In this document: in pieces, positions 1 to 9,742 of the stretch | Layout: the number at the start of each line of letters is the position of its first letter | Numbering within the stretch: position 1 is the first letter of the stretch | Translations under genes and position numbers: made by a program | Notes under the pieces: model-generated | Databases searched by the model: none | Seen by the model: the letters and a program-made list of their open reading frames with translations, nothing else | What the model was told of the DNA's origin: nothing | Source of the DNA: Anthoceros angustus | Taxonomy: Eukaryota; Streptophyta; Anthocerotopsida; Anthocerotales; Anthocerotaceae | Length of the DNA stretch: 64,000 bases | Reading direction: 5' to 3' | Assembly: GCA_010909165.1 (NCBI GenBank) | Contig: MU008167.1 | Location: 1,352,001-1,416,000 of the forward strand

Positions 1-501
1 AAGAGAGTTGGCGAAAGTGGAACCAGAGTCCCCCAACCTGAGCTCCCGTTGTTTGGCAGGTTTGGAGCCAAAACGTTTCGAAGGGTGGAGACGCAAGTGG
101 CACTTCACCATAGAGTATAGTGGCCGAATCAACGTATGGTGACGAGAAGAGGGTGAGCGTGTAAATGATGTGTATATTACAAGTGGGTATTTATTTCTGG
201 ATGTTAACAACTCGAAGTACCCCTGCGATGTATTGTTGGATTGTTAGCTACGTTGGAACTTTTTCGAGATTACCTCGCCACCACTGGCACGCCTACCATA
301 TCTTGTAACAACTACCTGATGTCACTGCCCATACGCAGTTTTGCTCTTACCAATTTAACTCGTAGAATCAAGGCGATAATTTCAGGCCCACTTGCTTGTT
401 CTTCTGATTGAAGTATTGAAAAATACAAAAAAATGAACACAATTTGTTGGGATCCACGTCTCATTGCGTAGAAAGAATCAAGCTGTGCTGAAAAATCTTT
501 T
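1..501. other. PDK 3' flank, no gene seen
   Basis: This stretch lies downstream of the PDK stop codon on the minus strand. A canonical AATAAA (minus strand) is at 190-195, about 310 nt past the stop, and is a candidate poly(A) signal. I see no open frame with recognisable coding character here. Confidence 0.4.
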
Positions 502-2123
502 TCACGGCAGAGGCTCCTGGACATTGCCCAGTCGGTTCAGATGTAGGTACGCATCAGTTCCTGCACATCGATCAGACAAGAAACCGTGAAATTTTAGATG
601 CTGGATGTATCATTTAAGGCAAAGCAATCGATGCTTAATAGGCCAGGGAAGAACGTACCGTAGCCCTCCATGGAAATGACCTGCAAATCCCCGCCAAAAT
701 ATCTTGCATAAAGTCTACTAATTGGCAACCCATAGCCATATCCAGCCATAACCTGTGGCATCTCTTGTAACTGGCTCACTGATGTTTTGGCTGTGCTGTA
801 TAAGTAAGTCCAAATCTTGGGTAAGCCACTTCGCGGAATGCCACCCCCCTCATCAGATATCTATAGTGAAGATGTCAAAAGAACAAATCAATACAAAATA
901 ATGGCCCAGCTTAAACGAAACTCCGTCTCTTTCAAAATTCGGACCAGACCACCTGACCTTAATTGTTACATCTTCCAGACCATCAGCAACAACCACCCTG
1001 ATGGGTGGGTAGTCACGATCGTCATCCTGAAACCTCTCTTGAACAGCTCGCAGAGAGTTCTTGACGAGTTCGAAAAGCATCTGATGTAAATGTGTTGGTA
1101 CATACCTGCAAGCATGGAAGACACGGCGCAAAAAGGCATACAGACATTAGTTGGTAACAGAGATGAGATGAGATGAGAACGATTACTGCCAATCTGAGAT
1201 ATGGCATGAGATATAAGAGACATGGATCTACTTACGCAAATGTGAAATGTGGGTCACCAAAGACGTGAACCTCTGGAGCACTGCCATAAGTCCGCATACA
1301 CGCTGATCGAGCATCATCGATCGCATTCTTGGCAATCTCCACTGGTGAAACGTTTGTACATATCAGGCCAATATAACCAGGAGGCGGATGTTGGTGGTGC
1401 AGAGCAACGTGCTGTCCTGTCAATTCACATAGAGAGACTTTAAGTTTAGTACAAGCAACTAAGCCTAGAAAACGTGGAAAGGATAGAACGATGTGGAAGT
1501 GCAGAGCTGCTACTGACCTATCAGCATTCGAATCCCAATTCGGCTCATGTAGAATCGATCCAGAAACTGATGGATTTCCGGAAGCTCGTTCAGGCCCACC
1601 TTGCGGCCCAGATCTTCCTTCAACTCCTGGATTCCCATGGCCATCGTTGGCACCACATTATTGTGCCGAATTTTGATCTGGTGTATCAACTCCGTGAACT
1701 TCTGCTCATCCGCAGCATCCTGGATCTCTGGGAAGATTCTCAAGTCCTTGAACGAGTCCACATACCAGTCCCTGACCTTCAGCCAAACCCACAAACATGT
1801 CAAAACACGTCCAAACACTCCAGTCAGCTCCCATCACCTCATCAGGTCTAACCCAACGACAAGGGCAGCAGTACCTTGAGAACAGGGCTCTTTAGAGACA
1901 GCCCCTGAGGTAGATTATCAAGCTCCGCCACGCGGTGAGCCAGCCGAACCGGCAGCTCCTTGTGCAGAAACTGGGCAGACACCAGGAGATTCCTCTCGGT
2001 AGGATAAGACCCGAAATCCATCATGTACTTCAGGCTAACTCCTGTCTGCTTCTTCAGACTGCACTTATAGATGTCGTCCAGGACACTTCTAGCCACCGAT
2101 TCCGCCAATCTCTTGGCTGCCAT
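502..2123 (-). CDS. PDK: Pyruvate dehydrogenase kinase, mitochondrial (6 exons, complete)
   Basis: This kinase phosphorylates the E1-alpha subunit of the mitochondrial pyruvate dehydrogenase complex and so switches it off. Exons on minus: 2123-1875, 1776-1518, 1416-1236, 1105-958, 860-659 and 560-502. All junctions are GT-AG and keep frame, giving 365 residues, about the usual plant length. It has the GHKL-type ATP site of the family: N-box E242-L-V-K-N246, the DEGGG motif at 282-286 and the GYGYGLP motif at 319-325. The N-terminal part has the family's KQTGVSL and FLHKELP blocks, and the RHNNVVP block is near residue 130. The protein ends in EPLP like other plant PDKs. ATG 2123-2121 is the first ATG in frame, and the upstream in-frame codons are not ATG. 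Introns are 97-130 bp. The reading frame is intact, in contrast to the repeats to the right. The assignment rests on recognised motifs, with no database search. Confidence 0.96.
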
Positions 2124-3113
2124 AGCTCCCTCTTGCAATCCCTTTGCACTAAGCCCACCCTACAGAACCCAAAACCGCACAACCCCGGCCAGATCCCTCC
2201 CCAGCTCAGCCCACATCCTCCAATCACCTCCTCAGCTTCTGATCCCAGCGCCGGAGCTCATCTCCCACCACAGCCCTAAGCGCCCATGCTGCCATCTCCG
2301 ATCCACACAAGCCTGATTCACCCAATTCCACCTACAACACACTGAGCCCCTCACACACGTTTCGAACCAGGTGAGAGACAGCATATGGAATTCCAGGAGT
2401 CCCGGTTTCGCACGCCCTGGATACGAAACGATTGTGGGCAGGACAGGCTCTTCCGCGGAAGAAAGTACGAGAAGCGCCAGGACTTTGGTGAGCCTGTCCC
2501 CTCCGACTTCGGCAACGGCCGCATTACAGTATTCACATTCCAGCGGTGCCTCTGCCCGAGGACTGTGAGCCACTTCTACAGAATCGCGCTTCTTTGGTCG
2601 GGTGGAAAGAATATGCACCCGGGGCAAACGTGGTCCACCACAGCTGCCTTACAGTTGGCGGATCAGTGTCTGCCTGCCAGTACAGGATTCGTTGCAGGGT
2701 CCATCATCTGTTCATCGGTTTCACAGCGACCCACCTCGTATCATCTCTATGAAGGCTACTGCAACAGTATGTGACTCGATAAGTTATCCGTCCTTCTCGT
2801 CATCCGTAGCGGCCTGGTTCTATCCGACACTGCGGATTCAGCCTCAAGACATCATGTCTGCTTGCTTGCAACCCACGCTGCTGACGTCTGCTCCTTGCCG
2901 TGAGTGAGACTCTACCAAATGACATCACATGGCATGCTTTTGTTGCGTACACCGAGGGTGACGACACCATCACCACACTTACGTATATATGCCATCGGCA
3001 GGAAGGCTGCAGTAAAATGTATGGCTCAATAGTTGTGCTCTTGATCAACACCTGTGGATGCTAAGGCTATTTAGTGTTGAGCAGAAATCGAGAAGCTGGG
3101 GTGGAGACATTGA
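2124..3113. other. Intergenic: PDK 5' flank and MDP-1 3' flank
   Basis: This 990-bp gap separates the 5' end of PDK from the 3' end of MDP-1, both on minus. It should hold the PDK 5' UTR and promoter and the MDP-1 3' UTR. Open frames of up to 131 codons exist on both strands around 2232-2774, but neither strand shows a recognisable protein and the two strands are about equally open. I see no clear TATA box. Confidence 0.4.
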
Positions 3114-3942
<829 letters not shown>

Positions 3943-4088
3943 CGTCCTCCCCCCTCGTGCCTTCAGCTGGTGCTTTATGAATGTAGTGCCAGCAAGGTGT
4001 GGAAAATTCTATCTAATTTCCCCTACCAAGCTTGAAAGGCTTCTTGAAAGGAGAAAGAGAAACCTTAGTCCTCGTGGCTGCAGCACCG
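3943..4088. promoter_or_regulatory. Short divergent promoter region between MDP-1 and plastid gene
   Basis: Only 146 bp separate the two divergent start codons, so both 5' UTRs and core promoters must sit here or overlap the opposite gene. I see no canonical TATA box on either strand. A compact TATA-less bidirectional promoter is the simplest inference. Confidence 0.5.
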
Positions 4089-4547
4089 ATGGCGACCCTG
4101 AGCTCCGTCATAGCGTCGTTAACGTTGCTGGGCCAGCCGTTTCCGGGCTCTGCATGCGGGCAAGCTCGTCCGCAGAGCAGTAGCAGGAGGAGCAGCGGAG
4201 TGGGCGTGGCCAGAGCGCAGAGGGAACAGGCCACAGCACCCGAGGCCACCCAAAACGAAGCTGCTCCCGCCGCCGAGGAGAAACAGGGCTTCCCTCCAGG
4301 CTCCTGTCAGAGCTGCGGGAGGGTGGAGATGGTGGGCGGGTGCAACGGGGAGGGCAGGATTCAGGGCGGAATCGGAGCAGTGCCCGGGTTCGGGTGGTGG
4401 CCCATCAAAGCTTACAGGCCGTGCCCCGCCTTTGTGGAGGCTGGAGGGAGGTACAGGAGAACAGGGCAGAGCCTGGACGAGGTGGCATTCGGGAGGAAGA
4501 GGAAGGACGATGACTTGGACATCTCCCAGAGGCTCAGAGGGCGCTGA
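4089..4547 (+). CDS. Conserved plastid-targeted Cys-rich protein (single exon)
   Basis: The frame is a single exon of 152 residues starting at the first ATG. Residues 1 to about 44 are rich in Ser, Ala, Arg and Gly with no acidic residue, which looks like a chloroplast transit peptide. The mature part has CQSC (C73, C76) and GGCNGEGR (C85), resembling a reduced DnaJ-type Cys-rich zinc site. This is followed by a strongly conserved-looking block with GFGWWPIK at 100-107 and YRPCPAF (C112). I recall this block from uncharacterised plant plastid proteins but cannot name the gene. The C-terminus is basic and acidic and probably disordered. Binding of a metal or a redox role is only inferred from the cysteines. 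It is divergent from MDP-1 and its frame is intact. Confidence 0.82.
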   Translation: MATLSSVIASLTLLGQPFPGSACGQARPQSSSRRSSGVGVARAQREQATAPEATQNEAAPAAEEKQGFPPGSCQSCGRVEMVGGCNGEGRIQGGIGAVPGFGWWPIKAYRPCPAFVEAGGRYRRTGQSLDEVAFGRKRKDDDLDISQRLRGR

Positions 4548-4880
4548 GGCTGAGGATGTATGGGACCCATCTTTTCCCTGCTGCAAGCATGCATCTGTTT
4601 CACCATCGACGGATTTATGTGGGTTCCTGTGTGCAAGGCAAAGGATTTGTTGGGTGCATTGGGCGGTCGAAGGGATCCTACATCAACGCAGGTTAGGACA
4701 ACAATGTGGCAATCTTGAAGTAGAGTGTTGACTTGTAAGGTTATTGAAGACTCAGAAGTGAGATGCAAATTCAAGCAAATGTGTGGTCATTGGGATCTGA
4801 GTAGGACATCATGGCTTTCCACCATGTCCATTCCGTCTCCGTGTTCGTCCAGTGTCGTGCAAGGCCAAGCTCGTGTCTTG
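4548..4880. other. 3' flank of plastid gene up to repeat boundary
   Basis: This is probably the 3' UTR and spacer. Homology to the other block A copies starts abruptly at about 4,881. The sequence left of that point is different from the AT-rich tail that precedes A2, A3 and A4, so this is the left edge of the repeat complex. Confidence 0.5.
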
Positions 4881-5049
4881 GTAGTTAATATGTCCCAACA
4901 AATAAGTGAATGTCTCTAACTCTAATGCTTTCAAAGCATTATTGGCACAGTTGCACATTGGTACCGAGTTTTGAATTTGGATTTCCTGGAGGACATAGAC
5001 TTTTCAACAACAGCGGGCTGGAATAGAGTTCCCAATTAGGAGGCCGACT

Positions 5050-5290
5050 CTATCAAGAGTAGAGTCATACTCCTTGAGATTACGCCCGAGGGCTATATAT
5101 ATGTAGCTCTTATGCATCATGTATTTATATTCAATTTAAAGCATATATTAAGAGTAGAGTTATAATTCTCAAGATTCCACAAAGCCCAAGGGCTATATAT
5201 GTTGTGCTCCTATGCACCATATATTATCTTGAATGAGCTCATAGAAGTAAGTGACTATATAGCTCTACTATTCGCCCAAGCGAGAGATGA
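5050..5290 (+). promoter_or_regulatory. Duplicated TATA-containing modules upstream of F-box remnant
   Basis: Two imperfect tandem modules of roughly 100 bp each have AGAGTAGAGT at the start, then GGCTATATATATG or GGCTATATATGTTG, then TATGCA(T/C)CAT. A third TATA-like site, GACTATATAGC, follows near 5,252. All four block A copies keep this layout. Promoter function for the downstream F-box gene is inferred from position and TATA content. Confidence 0.45.
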
Positions 5291-5339
5291 ACGCGTTCGA
5301 CTAATTGATTGAGCGGCTTATCTCGCTCGAGGAAACCAA

Positions 5340-6680
5340 CCAACGACCGGGCCCATGGGAATTGGGGAGATTAGGATGCCATCTATTGCCATTCTTCTCT
5401 CGCTGTGTTGATCCTGTGGCGTAGCTTGATTGTGTGGAGTCGAGTTCCATCGCCCACGTCTTTGAGGCTTCCAAAGGGGTGAGTTGGAGTACGACATGGA
5501 TGCGAGTACGTTGTATGGAGGCGGTACCTCTGAAGTTGAGGCCATGATCCAGCTCGCCGGAGCCCGATGCGGTCGCGTAGTGTGCAAAGCGTGGAATGCG
5601 GCGTGGCGGCGTCCCCATGTTGTTGCGGGATAGGTTGGAATGGCGGCGGGTGCGTCGGAATGCATCTTTGTTCGTAGTAGGCATATGCCACTCCCACATT
5701 GCCTCCTGCATCTACAACCCCGCGTCCGGCAGTGGCAACATCGACTCCCGCCATGGCTGCGAGCTCTGGGGTACCGATAGCCCACAAGGTATGGTGGAGC
5801 TCCTGGGACGGAGGATCGCGATCCACAGCGGCGGCGTGCGATGAGCACCACATACATGCGAGGCACGGAAAATAGTCATCCGCCGACGGCAACGGTGGCC
5901 AACTCTTGGACCAGACTGCCAAAGCTCCCGCGAGCTAACTTGCGCATCCACCATGTGTTGGGCGTCTTTGTGGATGCCAGGGCGCGTTGCTTCAAGCTTG
6001 TGGTGTTGTATGAGACGCGAACATATGTGGGTGACCTGGACAAGCCCCTGTCCACATTCGTCTTTGATTCCGCACTAGGGAGCTGGAGTGATACAACCGG
6101 CGCCTTGCCCGGAAACCAGGCCTTGAACTCCACCTTGTCCGATCATCAGGGAGTGTTTATAGGCAACGTGCTCTACTGCGTTGCAGGAGACTGCATCGAT
6201 GGTCATTGCAATCTGCTAGCCTACGACCGAGCGGGCCATTTGGGCGGTTGGTCGCATCCCATGCCTTCCCGATCATTCGACATACTCTCGCAACCTCGTC
6301 AATGTGCGAGACCGCGCTATGCGTCCCCAGGCGAGACACGAGGAAAATATAATGTGTCTGATTTGGAGCGGGTTTCGCGAGCATGACTGACGCAGTGGAC
6401 GCCATGCCCGCACCCATGTGCATTGATTTCTGGGAAATGGTGCTGCCTACGAATGCTCCCAATTTTCAATGCGAGTACGTCGCGCATCAAGCTTAAGGTC
6501 GTGGCCTCGCAAGACTTCCAAGTATACATCATGAACGCAGGCTCAAGATGGTGCATCTCGACATGCGAACACTGCGGCTTGGAGTGGTTGCCCTCGTGGC
6601 CTTCACGATCATCTTGTGAGGAAGAGCCTTCATCGCCACGATCCTTTTTGGACTTGGCATGGAAGCAAGTTTAGGAAAAT
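5340..6680 (+). pseudogene. F-box/kelch protein gene, broken, copy 1
   Basis: This is a remnant of a plant F-box/kelch gene, the family that supplies substrate receptors of SCF ubiquitin ligases. An F-box tail reading RCGRVVCKAWNA is at about 5565-5600. A kelch-like YNP...SG block follows, and then a 181-codon open stretch at 5841-6386 in the same frame as the F-box. That stretch has NSWTRLPKLPRANLRIHH, CFKLVVLYET and FDSALGSWSDTTG, typical kelch spacing. A last block in another frame (about 6480-6680) has KLKVVASQDFQVY. Frames change at several small indels, with a stop at about 5632. It is the best preserved of the four copies. Whether the breaks are real or consensus errors is open (see findings). 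Confidence 0.75.
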
Positions 6681-7949
6681 GTGTTTGAACTTGGATCACT
6701 TCTAAACTAGATATATAGTTAGTGGCACTCATCACATTCACTTATCACTTTCGAGAAAGTAGGCTCGCGCAGAGGAGCTGACACACGCGAGAGTTCCACG
6801 CAATCAATCATACATGTAGGTGATATTGGGCCAAACATGAGGGAAGCCCATCCCTACAATAATATTTCCCCACATGACTATTAACCCATGGAGTTCCTCC
6901 CATGTTTGGCACACTCAAGCTCTCTTAGGTGTGCCAATGGTACTTAGAATGCATTGTTGGACGAATGTTACTTTATCTCATTTTCGGATCGGATAGATAG
7001 GATCTCAAGTTCAACGCAATGGATTGAGGAGTGTAATGTAGTACCAATGCATCTTTTAAGTTTCGATCCTCGAAAGTAAAGCTAAAAAAAACCTCTTAAA
7101 GTTCGGATAGTTTTAATTTTGTTGGATCTTAAAATATCGCCTCAGATTATTTTGTTATTAGAGATAAAATGAAAAGGATTAATTTGTCAATGTATGGTGT
7201 CAAATTTTGGATAAGCTTCACTCCTATTGTCATCTCCTAAAGGTTTTGAAAGTACACCATTAGCGATGATCCACCATATATGTCATAAGTGTTTATGGCT
7301 AAAGATTACATTTATGGAGTCTCCGTATTTCAAAAATAACGTGAAAAGGGAAAATTTAGATGTAGCATGAAGTGGTAGTCTATGTATGTTGTTCTAGGGC
7401 CGTCAGATATTTGATAATTGATGTAAGGCCCTTCGGGGTCCTCTAATCTACATGGAACGCAATAGTCTGACAAAGTCACCAAAATGAAATGTATCTTGTT
7501 CACTTGGATGTACATCTTGTGCGTATTCACGATTGACAAACAAACCTTTGCTCGATGTCCAACCTAGCACTGTGCGCTTTGCATTAAGGTTTGTTTGATG
7601 ATCCTTCGCAGTGTGGGAACCTAGAGGGGTTCTAAGAACACCGAAAGGAGACAACAACCATGTTTGTAGCCGCACCTCTAGTGCCCCTCCCCTTTCCACC
7701 GCCCCGGCCCCTAAACTAGCTTATAGTGCGGTCACCGGACAGCGCCCTTCCACCACGTGCTAAACATGGGGCCCGGTTGTTTGCTGCCCATCCACAAAGT
7801 CTACTCGAGTTGACTTCTTGAGTAGGTCATTTGTGTTGTCGACGACCCAATCCGCGTGCTCGGCAAAGTTGAACCCTAGGTTTTGATATGGACATTACTA
7901 TAACCTCTAAAACATCATACAGCTTTGAATTTTTCATGAAAGACGAAGC
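6681..7949. other. AT-rich noncoding part of block A1
   Basis: This stretch is AT-rich with no coding signal and is conserved with copies 2 and 3 (17.64-18.94 kb, 48.57-49.88 kb) and partly with copy 4. It includes poly-A and TTTTAATTTTGTTGGATC segments and may be 3' UTR plus flank of the F-box gene. Confidence 0.5.
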
Positions 7950-8215
7950 TCAAGGCGGGACATACTCGAGCAAGACCAACCTCACCAGACTCGGGATAGT
8001 CCGACGAGTATACTGAGATACGCAGCCGGGACGGATACCCGAATAGTATACGATACCCCAAATGTAGTATACTCGGGCCCCAACCTCACCAGACTGGATG
8101 TCCCAAAGAGCGAGTATGCCTGACATCGCAGTATACTTGGGACAGTCAGAAACATACCCAAGACAACCCCAACAAGAACATACTGGACAATCCCCACCTC
8201 ACCACTCGGACCCCC
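7950..8215. repeat. GTATAC-containing minisatellite, copy 1
   Basis: This is a run of degenerate units around the words GTATACT, CGGG(G), AGTCCCAACCTC and CCAGACT. It is most regular in the A3 copy. Unit lengths vary at about 25-35 bp. Confidence 0.7.
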
Positions 8216-9742
8216 GTCTACAATCAAGCGACAAACAACTCAAGGTAAGAGGTGTCATGGCGACCCAATTGATAATACCAGCATATTCCAAGTATGGATA
8301 TTTTGCAAAAATCGTATAGAAATTCTCTTTTCAAGATATAGGTAATCAGGCTTTCCTCGCTTAAATGGCCTGTTAGTGCTAACCCTAGGTTAGGAGACAA
8401 GTTTGCAAACCCTACTGCAGGCTAGTTAGAGCGGGTTGCATAAACGTGGGAAGGCAACGCCAAGGGCGCGGGAGCAAGCAGAATGATGAAGCAAAGCTGA
8501 GCAGAATGTTGGTGAGAGGCACGCATGAAGATGGCGTGTTGGATCAAACGGCTGCTAGGGCAAGAATCAAGCAGTGTTGAAGTCGCACTTTGTAGCGTTG
8601 TACATAGGAAGGACCCGCCTCTAACTGGAGAAAAGCTCAATTTTGGGGATCCGCTCGAGATTCATGAGAGATGTGCAGCACTATTGGGTGTGATTTTCTA
8701 ACTCTTAGCCATGGCAAACCGCTGTGGCTCGATGCTTGTGAGCATTCTACAAGACATGGCGCTCAAATTGTCACTTCAACAACCGATTTCGATTCAGATT
8801 GGAAATATGGAGCCTAGGGAGTGGGGCGGCGAAACAACGCCGAGCATTTACAGCAAGGCACCACCCTAAAGGCAACTTTGGGATCATAGTAGGTATCACA
8901 TAGACCCAGTAGCAACGCCTGTGCTTGTTGGGACCTGTGATCTATAGGTTGATTGCACAGCAATGTAGAGATTGTGATTTTTACATTTCCATTCGTGGTT
9001 TTCTTGGTTGACATTCCGGTAGGAAGGCACTAATTTGAGTGCATCCTTTTATCAATTTGAGGAGGGATTTGACCAAGTTCAGGGTTCTCCTGTTGCTGAT
9101 TTGAGAGGGGAGCTGACCATTTCAGTGCTTGCTTTCATGGGTGATGCACCCAAACGAGATTGAGACCAGTCCACGCTACCGACTTCGAACTCGTGACATT
9201 CCCAGCAAGATTACCCCTGAGCGAGTGCAAGCAAGGAGGACGTGGGCAGCCAGGAGGCAGCAGCAGTGGCAGGAGGACGTTGGAGACAACATTCGGCCTC
9301 CAACACCGCTTGTCCTCGCCCTAATGGTTACCCTTGTTACCGCATCCCCACTTGCAAGTTTCGACTCTCGCAGCAAGGCATCCACGACCTGCCAGGAACA
9401 CCTTTCTTTTGGGACAGGCCCATCCACACCCATAGCAGCCCCCATACCATACTGACAGAACGGTGATTTTCTCATGGAGGAGGAGGACTATCATATAGGC
9501 GTGAGAGATTCTCGTGAAGGCTAGGTCTCAATTACTGGGATTTCCGTCGCTTTATCAATGGCATGATCAACCGAGTGAAGTTCAAGACGGTCCTACAACC
9601 ACTTATACATGTTTGAGCTACTGGGTACCCAGCGGATGAGGCTTTAGATCTGTATGAGATGCACCGCATGATCTGTCCAAAGCCCAATCCTCTTTTCCGT
9701 GCCCCAGCCTACATGCATGGCAATCAATGCTCACTAGGCGGA
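8216..9742. other. Right part of block A1, no product recognised
   Basis: This part is conserved with 19.2-20.7 kb of A2 but absent from A3 and A4. Short open frames occur on both strands and none is recognisable. The segment just before LTR-B1 (about 9640-9700) is the uninterrupted form of the target site used by the nested retrotransposon in A2. Confidence 0.45.

Larger units (their letters stand above)
4881..9742. repeat. Block A, copy 1 of 4 of the 11-kb tandem array
   Basis: The block starts with GTAGTTAATATGTCCC, shared with 15,855, 46,818 and 57,994. Order inside: TATA-like modules, F-box/kelch remnant, AT-rich 3' part (6.7-7.4 kb), a minisatellite (about 7.95-8.2 kb), then about 1.5 kb with no recognised product (8.26-9.74 kb). 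It ends where LTR-B1 begins with TGTGGCC. It is directly preceded by unique DNA, unlike the other three copies, which follow the AT-rich tail. Confidence 0.85.

Noticed and set aside
2232-2774. Overlapping open frames of up to 131 codons on both strands between PDK and MDP-1
   Set aside because: No recognisable protein, both strands equally open, and no splice or start context that favours one.
7950-8215. CRISPR-like array
   Set aside because: Units are degenerate, without constant repeats and unique spacers of fixed length, and the genome is a plant's. It is a minisatellite.
9129-9475. Overlapping frames of about 100 codons near the end of block A1
   Set aside because: Broken in A2, on both strands, and without recognisable motifs.
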